DNA from: Stereocaulon alpinum
Taxonomy: Eukaryota; Ascomycota; Lecanoromycetes; Lecanorales; Stereocaulaceae
Reading direction: 5' to 3'
Length of the DNA stretch: 64,000 bases
NCBI GenBank assembly: GCA_018257865.1
Contig: JAEUBA010000026.1
Location: forward strand, 1-64,000
The position numbers and the translations under genes are program-made. Of the stretch, positions 1 to 10,556 are shown one piece after another. Below the pieces are notes generated by a model. The model ran no database searches. It saw nothing but the letters and a program-made list of their open reading frames with translations, and was not told where the DNA came from. How positions within the stretch are numbered: position 1 is the first letter of the stretch; the number at the start of each line of letters is the position of its first letter.

Positions 1-223
1 GGGGGCGGCGAGACTGCTTGTTTGGCGCTGTTGAGGAAGAGGGGGGTGGGGTGGAGATTTACGGAGACGCTGGTGGGAGATGTAGATTATTTGGTTAGAG
101 GCGGTGAGGGTCTTGGATGTCCTTTGTGATTGCGCGTGCTGGGTTGTGGGGTGGAATTGAGGGGGGGGGTGGATCTTTTGTTGTGGAGGGATGGAATGTG
201 GTGTTATCATGGAGGGATGTCAT
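1..223 (-). CDS. possible 5' end of a gene cut by the left edge
   Basis: On the minus strand an ATG at 223 opens a frame that stays open for 74 codons to the window edge. The peptide is rich in Pro, His, Gln, Ser and Thr and shows no domain I recognise. The plus strand here is strongly G-rich, so an open C-rich frame could occur by chance. I list it only because it is open to the edge and has an ATG; it could equally be untranslated or intergenic sequence. Confidence 0.25.
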
Positions 224-514
224 GTGGGAGACTTAGTGGAGCTTGCGACGCAGGCTAGAGGCGTTAGGTAGGTTAGTCAGGACCATCGTGTGCGAATATG
301 AAGATGTAGAAGATGGTAACAGCGATTGGTGAGCAGGGCAGAGGTATCCATACAGGGCAGAGAGCACCTATAGGCTTCATACACCATCGACCGGAATGAT
401 TTAAAGAAACTACCTCGACCATAGGAATCGTCTCGGGCATCGAGGTCAAGCGCCCAGGTCGGAAACTGGGGACAGTCGTTTATTTGATATGCGGTCATAG
501 CATTGTGCTCTCAT

Positions 515-1192
515 TCATTCGTTAGTGTCGTTATTCGTCTTTTGCCCAAGCCCCCCCAACCGACTGGATCCCCCAAGCGTCCTCTCGGTGCCGAATTGTC
601 GCCGATGCGGGAAAGCTCCTCGTCCTTCCGCGAGGTCGTCAACACACCAGACATCGATTCGCGCATAATGGACCCTGTTTGTCCAGCCTTGGAACACTGC
701 CCTGGCCCACAGAGCGAACCGATCTCCCTCTTCCACACGCCGCAAGAGCTCATGATCCCTGTGCAACTCAATCCTATAATCCTCAGGCTCCCTCCCCGCA
801 TGCCTGTTCCGCTGTAATTCGTACCTATCCTGCTCCTTCTTCCCCCTCAGCTCTTCCTCTCTCGACTCCTCTATCCGCGGAATCTGCCCCTCAAAACGCG
901 TGAGTCCGGCCTCGAACCATGTCCAGCTGGCATCATAAGTTCCATGATGCTTTGGGTACGAACTCCAGCCCTGGTCTCGACTGTTGAGCGCGTAGACAAG
1001 AACCCTCAATTTGGGAATTAAATGCGCCGGTATCGGGTCAGTGGCCAGTATCCGCCAATCTCCATGCTGAGGGCCATTGCTGCTGCATAGTAGAGGTTTC
1101 TGTGCATCCGGTGCACTTTTTTTGACGCTGTTGACGAGGATCAAGCGACTTGGGTGCTCGAGGATCTGTAGTATTATTTCGTTTGGAAGAGC
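515..1192 (-). CDS. F-box-like hypothetical protein, 5' end unresolved
   Basis: The minus frame is open from about 1306 to the stop at 515-517. It carries an F-box-like start (ALPNEIILQILEHPSR, encoded from 1192 downward). Its C-terminal half has the LWARAVFQGWTN pattern, which I associate with fungal F-box-like hypothetical proteins where an acidic or basic patch is followed by a WAR/WAC-x-GW segment. Such proteins are usually substrate adaptors for SCF ubiquitin ligases, but no substrate can be inferred. No ATG lies in frame after the upstream TAA at 1307-1309, so a first exon joined by an intron is probable; I could not fix it. About 225 or more residues are visible. Confidence 0.5.
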   Translation of the reverse strand, partial: ALPNEIILQILEHPSRLILVNSVKKSAPDAQKPLLCSSNGPQHGDWRILATDPIPAHLIPKLRVLVYALNSRDQGWSSYPKHHGTYDASWTWFEAGLTRFEGQIPRIEESREEELRGKKEQDRYELQRNRHAGREPEDYRIELHRDHELLRRVEEGDRFALWARAVFQGWTNRVHYARIDVWCVDDLAEGRGAFPHRRQFGTERTLGGSSRLGGLGQKTNNDTNE

Positions 1193-1306
1193 GGGTCTGG
1201 TTGGGGTTGAGGTCGAGAGGCATTGGTGCAGGGTAAGATTAGCCTCATGGGTAGACCACGGTCGGGGGTTAGGTGGTGGAGGAGATATAGGGCCGGCTGT
1301 TGTCTT

Positions 1307-1821
1307 TTAGTAGGGAGCCAACATGAGGAGGGTGTCAAATTGAGCCTTCGTACTGTTCATGATGTTGCGGAGGCGGTCTTTAGCAGCGGTAAAGAAAGAA
1401 GTCATTAGAAGATGCTGACGCTGTGATAAGATACAGGTTGTGAAGAATAAGAGGTCCAATTATAAAACAACGCCAAATCTTCGGAAACAAGCTGCAACAC
1501 GATGGCAATGACGCAGGGCACAATCGCTTGGTCGGGTAACCCCAGAGCTAGTTCGAAAGGGGCACTCTACCTAAGCCCTTTATCGGCAGCCCTAATCTTA
1601 ACGTATTTGTACCTGGATCATGACGTTACATGACGCCTGCCCAAAACGCGTCTCTTCTTTGGTAAATAGATGGCTGCTCTCCTCGAGAAACCGGGTCAAT
1701 TGGAGAGATATCAACTTTGAGAAGTACTTCTCAATAATATACTTCAATTTGCCATACGAGCCAATACCAAAGCGCCATTAAGCAGTCCAATACTCCTCAT
1801 ATCACTCTACGCCACTCCAGC
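1307..1821. other. intergenic, no gene seen
   Basis: This stretch holds the presumed 5' region of the F-box-like gene on the minus strand and the promoter of the DUF3072 gene on the plus strand. I see no conserved frame, repeat or RNA gene in it. Confidence 0.5.
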
Positions 1822-2290
1822 ATGACTTCCCAACTCGACAACCCTTCCCAATGGACCACAGGCAACGATGCCCCCACTGACAAACAGTAAGACATATCCT
1901 GCCCATATCAACGTACCAAAGAGTTTTCAGACGTATTCCAGCGTAGTTGCTAACACACAACGACTTACCAGAAAAGCCTTCATTAACACCCTCGCTTCGC
2001 AAAAAGGCGCATCAGATGTCGATCCCTCCACCATGAACAAATCTGAAGCCTCCGCAAAGATCAATGAGCTCAAGAACGCAGAAACACAAAACCAAGACGC
2101 GGGTGCGCCAGGGAAACCAATACAGAATCCTGATACGTGGACCACGGGCGATGATCCGGCGAGTGGGAAACAAACTGGGTATATTGCTGCTATGGCGAGG
2201 GAGGCGGGGGAGAAGGTGCCGACTGATGGGATGGGTAAGACGGAGGCGAGTAAGAAGATTGAGGAGTTGAAGGAGAAGACGGGGATGTAA
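1822..2290 (+). CDS. DUF3072 protein with two tandem repeats
   Basis: Two exons, 1822-1886 and 1972-2290, are joined across an 85-base intron with a GTAAGA donor, a GCTAAC branch site and an ACCAG acceptor. The product is 127 aa. Both halves carry the same unit: WTTGNDAPTDKQ... then NKSEASAKINELK, and WTTGDDPASGKQ... then GKTEASKKIEELK. This is the DUF3072 pattern (a W-TG-D-P-T/S-x-KQ start and a T/SKAEAS-x-x-I-x-x-LK end), known from bacteria and fungi and of unknown function. The start is fixed by the repeat itself, since exon 1 supplies the beginning of repeat 1. A longer unspliced frame starting at 1868 would destroy repeat 1 and is wrong. It is hydrophilic, with no signal peptide. Confidence 0.8.
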
Positions 2291-4336
2291 GGATTGGGGG
2301 GAAGGAGTCTGTGCGCAGATTGAATCGATTACTTGATACCTCATTTCTGGCCGCACTTGAACTGATGACAAATGCCTGGGGCGTGGAGCCTGTCAGTATT
2401 GTTTTATGGTGGGAGTGTAAAGGCGTAGAGATCCCTCGGCTTGGTGGGTGAACACTACGTGCAGCGGATCGGATGTAACATCCTCGGATCCATCTTTCTT
2501 TGAAGCTGAGCTCGTGTCCTGCGGATTTATTCTGATGGTAATTGGGTGCTTCGAAGCGTGATGCCTGGACGTGCAGTAAATGCGTTTGTTTCAGAGGGTC
2601 TCCTTCCATGACAAGATCCATCTCATTAAACGTAAGATGCCACTTAGCTTCCATCATCCTGCTACTCTAGCAAACTGCAGCGATATCCTCACATAAACCT
2701 CGCTCCATCCCTACTTAACGCTCACACCCACAAAATGAATTATTCACTAGCGTTCCATAGTCTTACCTAATTGCCCATCGTCTGCTGTAAGTGCACGCTA
2801 CAATAGCGGAAATGAAGCCTAGATTGGAGAATACCCCCTCAGTTTCGAGGCGAGGGCTGCGAAGGTGTCATGTGATCAATCGCATCAACTTGTGTCTCCA
2901 GAGTAGCTGAGACTTCGTTGACGTGATGGGTAAGCGAATTGCGTGCTCAGCAACCATTATCAAGCTGTTGGCGTGAGTATGAGGCTCGGTTGTATACGGT
3001 ATGCTTATGTACCGGTACCTGATCGACTATGTGTGCCCTGAAGAACCGTGCGAAAAAGCGGCACGGCCTTGCCTATATAGGCCTTCTGATTGGAAGTCGC
3101 TTAGAGAAGTAATGCGGCCACTTTCTCAGACACTTACACAGATCAGGTGGTACCGTGAGCTGCCAATAGCGACACTTTCTTTGCTGATGGCGCTAAGAGA
3201 ATGAGTGATTCACCCAAGCCGAATCAGGCAACTGCATGGAATGCAGTGATTCAAGTCGAGAAGCTTTCTGTCTTACGTAGTTCTCTCTGTATTTCAGATA
3301 CGTATCTAGTGCGAGAAGCGGCCGACTCTTCAAGACACTAGCGAAATAGGGGCCCGGAAGGCTCGCCACCTTCCGCGCAAAGCCCGCTCAGAGTTCCCTC
3401 AGAGTTCCCTCAGAGCCACTGGAGAGAAAAGATCGGGCGATCACCCTGCATTGTGATGCTACTTATCGGCTTACCAATGTATACAGCTTCAGCTGACCAG
3501 ACGGTAATGGAGACATTAGTAACAGAAGCGGGAATGTTCGTTGCCTCCACCACGCAGCCAACGCAGCCAATGCAGCCAAGACCTAATATCTTCAGCCTTT
3601 TTGGTGTTTTCAACCCCCTGTTGTTAATCCTGTCTCAACCTACGGAGCGGACTGGTGGTTTTCTTTTTTCCTTGGTCTGCCAGCTGGCTTCCATGGTTCC
3701 GCGAGTCGGCAGACTTAGCAGCATGTCTAGCGTCTTCACCCCATACATTCCCCGTCTCAGTCCGTGTCCTTTCATCACAAGTCTGCCCAATGAGAATACG
3801 TGTCTGTGTCTCTCATCTAAGCTTCAAGTACATGCTTCCATGTCATTGAAGCCACAGTTCAAGAACTAAGGCGAACTGGGGAGGCCAATAGAGAGCTTCT
3901 CCTTTCCTATGGGACTATCTCTCAAGTCTCCAAGCCCAAAGTGGCTCCAGCTTCCCAACATGGTATGTATATCCTCTTGTCCGCGCAAAACTAGGTATTC
4001 TTGAAGCCGTATATAGCGTGATTGACGTTCTCCTTTTCTTAATATCCTATAGTGCCCTAAGCACCCATCCCTCCAGCTCGCTCAGGAGTCAAGAGCTGCC
4101 CGACTAAGGTAAGAGAGGTCCGGACCACCTTCTCTTCACGGACCGCTGCCGTTGAAGTATCAATGAAACTATCACGGCGATGTGTTCAAGCTCTTCCCGG
4201 CACTACGAACGTACCAAGCTCCAATGAATCGTCCCACTTCGGCTGCATGAACACTCAGCACAATACCTGCATTCCAGCTGTCATGAACTCCCCGAGGTGC
4301 CATGCGGGCCCCTCAAGGGATAGTGCAGCTTTTGTC
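2291..4336. other. about 2 kb intergenic, no gene seen
   Basis: Only short, unconvincing frames occur on both strands. Around 3388-3415 there is a small direct repeat of CTCAGAGTTCC, and around 3555-3580 a GCAGCCAA repeat. The right part serves as the upstream region of the aspartic protease gene. I see no transposon or RNA gene. Confidence 0.5.
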
Positions 4337-4342
4337 TATAAA
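4337..4342 (+). promoter_or_regulatory. TATA box of the aspartic protease gene
   Basis: A TATAAA hexamer sits 115 bases before the protease ATG, with pyrimidine-rich sequence between the two. This is a usual arrangement for a regulated, highly expressed secreted-enzyme gene in ascomycetes. It is assigned by position only. Confidence 0.5.
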
Positions 4343-4456
4343 GCGCGCCTGCATCCCCCATGATAACCCTCATTGCAAAAGTCTTCAATCCACAATTATC
4401 TTTCGCTACCAGACAACTTTCCCAGCAAAGCCCAGGCCCTTCCACTGCTGCTCGCC

Positions 4457-5768
4457 ATGCATTTCTCGAAGCTTGCAGCGGCTTCGGCCAGTCTTATTCT
4501 TGCAGCTGCCTCGCCAGTGGAGTATACGCCTCATAACAAGCGTGGCCTGGCCTTCAAGGTACCCCAAACCAAAGCCAAGTCGAAGATCCTTTCCGGCCCA
4601 GCTGCCATGGCTGCCGTGTACGCCAAGTATGGGGCGACTGCCCCACCTGATGTCAAAGCTGCTGCTGCCAATAACGATGGCACGGTGGCCGCAAACCCCG
4701 AGCAGTACGACTCGGAGTACCTGTGCCCTGTCAACATTGGTGGACAGGTCTTGAATCTGGATTTTGACACTGGGTCATCAGACTTGTGAGCAAATCCGAC
4801 GATAGTTCTCTCATGTGCTCCAGATTCTGACACAATGATAGATGGGTCTTCTCCTCCGAACTCCCCGCAACCTCACAGACTGGTCACTCACTTTACGACC
4901 CTTCAAAGTCCACTACCGCCAAGCTTGACAGCGGAGAGACATGGAGCATCTCTTACGGCGATGGTAGCTCAGCTTCAGGCAATGTCTACTTCGATACCGT
5001 CAAGGTTGGCGCAACCACGGTTACCGGCCAAGGAGTCGAGCTTGCGCAGACAGTTAGTCCTCAATTCCAACAAGATATCGACAATGACGGTCTGCTCGGT
5101 CTTGCTTTCAACTCCATCAACACGGCCACCCCAAATAAGCTCACCACCTTTTTCAGCAACGCGATTCCTACCTTGGCTGCTCCTCTCTTCACTGCAAACT
5201 TGAAGAAGGGCGCTCCTGGAAGCTACAATTTCGGCTACATCGATACAACCGAATACACAGGTACGATCACATACGTTCCAGTAAAGACGAGCAACGGGTT
5301 TTGGGAGTTCACCGGCAATGGTTATGCTGTTGGCACTGGTGCCTTTACGACAGCTTCAATCGACGCCATCGCTGATACTGGAACGACGCTACTTTATCTT
5401 CCCCAAGCAGCCGTCACCGCCTACTATTCCAAAGTATCTGGTGCCAGGTACGTCAGCTCGCAGGGTGGATACACTTTCCCCTGCTCTGCAACCCTACCCA
5501 GGATAACCCTTGGCATCGGAGCCTACAAGGCAGTTGTACCAGGCTCATACATTAATTACGCCCCCGCCACTGGCTCAAGTAAGTTCTTTCCACAATCTGC
5601 ACACGACAATGAAATTGGACTGACAATCATGCAGCTTGCTTCGGTGGTATCCAGGCTAACACTGGCATCGGGTTCTCCATCTATGGCGACATCTTCCTCA
5701 AGTCACAGTTCGTCGTCTTCAATGGCGCCAGCACACCACAACTAGGGTTTGCTGCCAAGCCCCTTTAG
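4457..5768 (+). CDS. secreted pepsin-like aspartic endopeptidase (family A1)
   Basis: Three exons, 4457-4785, 4842-5578 and 5635-5768, give 399 aa. This is the aspergillopepsin/penicillopepsin type of secreted acid protease. A signal peptide (LAAASASLILAAASP) is followed by a propeptide with dibasic and Lys-rich segments. The two catalytic aspartates lie in DFDTGSSDLWVF (Asp104) and AIADTGTTLLYLP (Asp288), and the flap motif SYGDGS is present. A Cys pair in the C-terminal lobe (FPCSA and CFGGIQ) matches the family's disulfide. Both introns have GT-AG ends and restore the frame exactly: TT|A makes Leu before WVF, and A|CT makes Thr before CFGG. The gene ends GFAAKPL-stop, as the family usually does. 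It probably acts outside the cell at acid pH. No GPI signal is seen. Confidence 0.95.
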
Positions 5769-6658
5769 GAAGTTCCAACGAGCGGAAATAACGACGGCAT
5801 ACATACAATGTCTAATGGCGCGATTTTCTTATCTGGTGGATTTTGGTCTGACGGTAGTTCATAGGTTCCATTCTGTGTACCATCTTGCAGCGGTTCGAGT
5901 ACCTAGTAATTGGAAGTCATGTATCGTACAATCAGCGAAGCATAGCGGGGGAAATTGCATGAGCCAACAAATCTCAGCATCTTCTCCATATCTACCCAAC
6001 GCACATCCCACGTCGAAACGCAAACGTACCCTATGGGTCAAAGTACGACAAAGGTACAGGGATCAAACCAATCCTACGCCCGGTGTTGTCAAAACTAACC
6101 TTATGCTCCTGCCGCATCAAGCCTTCTTCCACCCGACGCCATCTCCTGCAGCCAACCGCACGCCAGATACTCGGCTGCCGATCCCTAACTAGGACAAGGG
6201 AATACATGCTTATCTTTCGCACGTTTGCAGCTCATATACGTAGATGCAAGTGTTCACATGCGTGTCAACACAAAGCAACGCACGGTAATGAGATAGTATC
6301 CATTCACGAGGATGGCCCTTACGTAGTACGAAAACCCCATCTTGCTTTTACCATCCCGTTGGCTACCAAACAATCCAATATCCATCCCGCACGACTGACT
6401 CTTGGCGCCTCCCCCCATTACTCCGTCCAGCGTTGTAATTGTAAACGCATGATTCATGATGCTGGAAAAGCATATAGGCATTCTAAACGTCTGCTGGGGC
6501 AACATTGGGCATCTAGGCCTTATCTCCAGCTTTTTTTACCCCATGACCGCTAATGCGGCGTTGTATCATCACACTTGAAATGCGGGCAGCCATAACGTAA
6601 CGCCTTCCCGTGCCCATTGCCCCAGGTGCGATGCGATGTTATGCACCATGTTTTGTGC
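5769..6658. other. intergenic between convergent genes
   Basis: This lies between the 3' ends of the protease gene and YPI1. Several overlapping frames of 60-156 codons occur here, but none shows family-like composition or splice-linked continuation. I treat it as two 3' untranslated regions and spacer. Confidence 0.5.
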
Positions 6659-7352
6659 TCATGATTTTAACTCCATGGTCGTAGATGTCGTGCTCTTGCC
6701 TTTTTTCGTATGAGGCGCCGTCTCGTATGCATTCCGCCCCCCTCCCTCACGTTTCCTCCTGCTCTTCCCTGTCTTCCCTTTTTCCCTTCCTGTGCCATGG
6801 TTATGACCGTGCTCACAACCCTCATGCCCCTCTCCACCATCATCCCCATCTCCATGACTTCTCCTCTTTCCCTTGCCCTTCCCCATCCCCACTCCCTTCC
6901 CACCCATCCTCGCTTTCCCATCATCCCCGCCTCCACCATCAGATTCTGTGGCCGAGTCGGAACCGCTATCGCTATCGCTATCCGAGGAAGATTCAGAGGA
7001 TGATTCGCCGACTGGATGTGGGGCGTGGTAGATGCAGCAGACTAGATTCACGCAATCCTTAGCTCTTGTGCTCGGAGAGTATAGTGCTGGTTGTGCGTCA
7101 AGGCGGAGGAAGTAACATAATATTTGTACCTTTTGATCTCTTCCTCCCTAACCCTTCGTTATCAATTACGTCTTCCGCCCATTGTATTCTCCGCCGCGTA
7201 CTTGAAGCAGGACCTGTGGCACGGAGACGGAGGACGGGGGTCGGATTTTGGGTTTGGGTTTGGGTTTGGGTGCGTGTTGTTGTTGTGGGGGCTGTGGAGT
7301 GGGTGTGGGTGTGGGTTTGTGGGGGTTGCTGCTGGTGGGGTGGTGGGGCCAT
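6659..7352 (-). CDS. YPI1: type 1 phosphatase regulator YPI1 (PPP1R11/inhibitor-3 family)
   Basis: Two exons on the minus strand, 7352-7130 and 7041-6659, encode 201 aa. The intron is 88 bases, and its removal makes the junction KVCCIYH. The core (LRLRAT, RRIQWAEDVIDNEGLGRKRSK, then VCCIYHAPHPVGESS) is the PP1-binding signature of the YPI1/PPP1R11 family; here RRIQW is the PP1-docking motif. An acidic Ser/Asp run (about residues 92-115) follows, then a Gly/Lys- and His-rich tail ending in basic residues. The N-terminus has (TH)n and (TQ)n runs made by a GGGTTT-type simple repeat on the plus strand. In yeast the family controls PP1 (Glc7) in the nucleus, in glycogen and ion homeostasis and mitosis. 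The start at 7352 is the only good ATG before the core. Confidence 0.9.
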
Positions 7353-7970
7353 CGCGGAGGTTTTGGGTGAATGTGTGTAAGGGAAAGGGTGTTGTGGATG
7401 TGTTTGTATTTGGGGTTATGGGGACAGATCAGAGAAGATTGGGTATGGAATTACCATTGTATGAGTAGTGAGGCGCTCGGCGACATATTGTGAGGGTGTT
7501 AAATTTGCTAGGTTTTGGCGTCCTGTCACTAGAAAGGTTCACCGCGCTACCGGCCAACCTGCCCAACCGGCCATTTGTAGGGCTGAGGCCTGGTAGCCCC
7601 GAAAGATGGCCCTGGAGCTGGCCCTTTGAGCGCAAGGACGACAGATTCCGAGGAAAGGACTCGTTGCCTAGATGACCATCTTTAGGGGCCTTTCCAGGGG
7701 CTCCTCAGGCCTTGGCCCTACGAATGACCTATTGGGCCGGTAGGGCGGTGAACCCTTCTAATTTATCTTACCCCCACCAGTCAGTCTCACCACTGATGAG
7801 TCAAAATTTCTTCAGCATTTTGTGTCCTCTTTCCCCCTACGTGCTTTCTATGATATGAACATCGTGTTTGAGTCTTTTCATGTGGTTCCGTTACTGTAGA
7901 GTAACATCAAAAGAACAATATCCTGAGGCCCCAATATCAGAAATACATTCTGGCCGTCCCATTCAAGATC
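7353..7970. promoter_or_regulatory. divergent promoter region, YPI1 and F-box-like gene
   Basis: This 618-base stretch separates two genes transcribed away from each other. I see no frame that looks real and no clear TATA box near either start. Confidence 0.4.
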
Positions 7971-8927
7971 ATGCCGCACAGTCGACCATCCATACCCATA
8001 AGACAACCTACTCCCCTACCTTTCCTTTCCTTCCCACCAGAAATCCGGCTCATGATCTACTCATATCTCTTACATAGCAAAAACGAGATACCAGTCTGGA
8101 GCGGCCTCTTCAAACGCAACAGGCGAACCCTCACCACTCCACCATCGCCAAAGGTATACAAAGTCTGCAAATTTTGCGACTGCGATTTCAAAACAGCGTC
8201 AAGCTACACTTCGCACCGCTATAGCGGCTGCTGGGCCTCCAGTTACGCAGACCGCAATCTCCTAAGGCAAATGCCAGACCAAGCTGCGGGACTAACACTA
8301 AATATACTTGCAACTTGTCGAATTATCCATACCGAGGCGACACCGATATTGTACCGCTCTAACAGAATACGATTCCAAACTCCAGCTGCCTTGAATTGTT
8401 GGCGCTGGTCCACGGATACCAAACTCGCTGCTTCCTTGCAGCGGCTTAGTATCTTGCTTTCATGGGGCTATACTGCTCCCGGAGACCCTATGTTGTCCAC
8501 AGATCGATATGGATGGTGGAGATATCTAGAGAAATCCAAGTTCAATCTTGCGCAGGATTTTCCGCACTTGAAGGGCGTGAGTGTTATTCTAGATACGACT
8601 GAGGCGGTTGTGAGAGCGGAGACTGTGGCGCTTAATTTTAGGAAGTTCAGGGAGTGTATGTATGGGTTGGAATGGGTTCAGGTTATTGGCTTAGATGAGG
8701 ATGAGTTGCTTAGTGTGCTATATCCGATTGTTGAGAGGCCTCTGGAGAGGAATGGGGTGAAGGGTGTTAGAGTGAAGATTAAGGAGCATGAAAGTTATTC
8801 GGGAAGGAAGAGTGCTACGATTTGGTGGGGAGAGGTTGGTGAGGAGGCGCCTTGTGCTATTCCGGACTTTACGGGACATGAACAATGGAGACGTCGGCTT
8901 TACCCTCAATGGTACCGTATGGGCTGA
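7971..8927 (+). CDS. F-box-like protein with an inserted zinc-finger-like motif
   Basis: A single exon encodes 318 aa. Residues 18-34 (FLSFPPEIRLMIYSYLL) are the F-box-like start of a large fungal family (DUF7730 type). The companion segment LNILATCRIIHTEATPILYRSNRIRF lies at about residues 109-134. Between them sits CKFCDCDFKTASSYTSHRYSGC (about 66-87), spaced like a C2H2/C2HC zinc finger (C-x2-C-x12-H-x4-C). The C-terminal half has alternating hydrophobic segments and no known catalytic motif. The family often has many copies per genome and the function is unknown; a role as an SCF adaptor is inference. The ATG is the first in the frame and is followed directly by the F-box-like part. Confidence 0.75.
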   Translation: MPHSRPSIPIRQPTPLPFLSFPPEIRLMIYSYLLHSKNEIPVWSGLFKRNRRTLTTPPSPKVYKVCKFCDCDFKTASSYTSHRYSGCWASSYADRNLLRQMPDQAAGLTLNILATCRIIHTEATPILYRSNRIRFQTPAALNCWRWSTDTKLAASLQRLSILLSWGYTAPGDPMLSTDRYGWWRYLEKSKFNLAQDFPHLKGVSVILDTTEAVVRAETVALNFRKFRECMYGLEWVQVIGLDEDELLSVLYPIVERPLERNGVKGVRVKIKEHESYSGRKSATIWWGEVGEEAPCAIPDFTGHEQWRRRLYPQWYRMG

Positions 8928-10556
8928 TGATTCATGGAGGATGTATCTATCTGCCTGACTGAGTTTCTGCCACACCAGGGCAAAGATACTGATAGAACGA
9001 TCCAATAGGCTTTTGTATATATATAATATGTCTACCCCAAGTTTGAGATCAAGGGTTGCCATGGTCCGAGAGACAGAGCAAGACCGCTTCGAAGGGAGCA
9101 TCAAGGGAGTAAGGTGTCCGGCTCCCCAATGCAAGTTGGGCCCAGCGCAGAGGAGCCTGAATTGGCTGCTCGATACCATACCACAGCTGCCCGAGTTGAT
9201 ATCAACAACATCCACAATAGCTGTTACCTACGACATAGTGCTCAATTCGATATCATAGACTAAATATTGGCCGCGTTAGAGCAAATATTCTTTGCGATTG
9301 AGCTTCACTCTAGAACAGAGGCTCATTCGAACGATACATGTACACATCAAGGGGGAAAAGAACAACGAGAAGAGGTTGTCTATACTTATATATCGATGTG
9401 ATCTATATTTTTTGTGAAGATCTGAGGGCTCTAAATCTAACAAGAACGTAGAAATGGTTCTTTCTTAACTGCAGTGTGGCTGCGTCCAAGCGAAACATTT
9501 TCCATCCTGTTCTCCATCTCCACGAAAGAATTTCCCCCAAACCCCCCAGCATCACCCTCACTCTCTCACAGATCATGGCCCCTTGAACGTTCCCTGTAAT
9601 GAACCAGCTTCTGGCTGTCCAGCATAAGTCCTACAGCAATCCGCCAACTTCCCAAAACCCTTCTGTACCTGCGGTAGTAGTTCAAGTGCTGTTAGCAAAG
9701 TGAAGGAATGAGACACAGCGCCAGGATTGCTCCCAAAACACGGACACACCGCATAGCGCTGCACGCTGTGATATGATCTTACTCTCGTCTACCATCCATT
9801 TTTCCGCTCCATGATAGAGTCTGAGATGGGTGGTGGCAGCGAGGGGTGGAAGAAACACCACGGAACTTCCTCCTGACCATGGAATGGGGCAATGTAGCCA
9901 TTGATGGCAAGGTTCATACAACATGTATTTCCCCTCACACCGTGCCACAGAGCTCGGACATTCACCAAGCCTCGGGACATGATATGTGGATGTATGCACT
10001 GTCCATGAACGGTGGTGATCGACAAGTGATGTTGAAAAGTGTGTACGATGAAGATTGCTGGTGGAGGCTAAGCCATTCTTGGTCTAGCTCTCCAATTTCG
10101 CGTGCCGCATGGAAAGACTTCGTGTACACGACTTTCTTTCTCTCGCGGGTTTTGATTCAGGGGCAGCGCGGAATCCTCCTAGGGAACCCTGGACACTGGC
10201 ATATTCCTACCTACTAACATTTGACTCGAGCCCGCTCCTTGAGGATTCCGTCACCCAGCCCCCGAAGGTCGATCCTCCAAATCCTGTAGAAGTCTATCTA
10301 ATTTGCCTCACTCTATGAAACGAGGGTCCGGATCCAGTCTTGGTCCTGTCAACGGACCTTTTCCACAAAGTGGTGTGTAATTTGAATCAAGGCTGCACCA
10401 TCACACATTTCGCTTTTTCGAAGGTCTATAAGTTCCTCGGAGCTTTCCAACCCAGCTCGGCCTGATCTTTGTCGTGTAGAACCGGACGTAGCTTATTGAG
10501 CCAGGACAGACAGACGTCAAGCAAGACAAACATTTTGCTACCACCAGGTCTTCAAC
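8928..10556. other. no convincing gene; one unexplained frame
   Basis: The plus frame 9846-10217 (start codon not ATG; first ATG near 9879) encodes a Trp- and His-containing peptide that I cannot match. It is not bordered by clear splice sites. The rest has only short frames. Given the broken genes to its right, part of this may be old coding sequence. Confidence 0.35.

Noticed and set aside
2190..2657. 155-codon minus-strand frame over the DUF3072 gene
   Set aside because: It is mostly the antisense of the real exon and has a low-complexity tail.
6083..6553. 156-codon plus-strand frame after the protease gene
   Set aside because: Its composition is chance-like, other frames overlap it fully, and no motif or splice signal supports it.
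7245..7275. GGGTTT runs that look like a telomere repeat
   Set aside because: They lie inside the YPI1 coding region, where they encode Thr-Gln repeats, and are too short for an internal telomere.
8718..9215. 165-codon minus-strand frame
   Set aside because: It overlaps the 3' end of the F-box-like gene in antisense and shows no family pattern.
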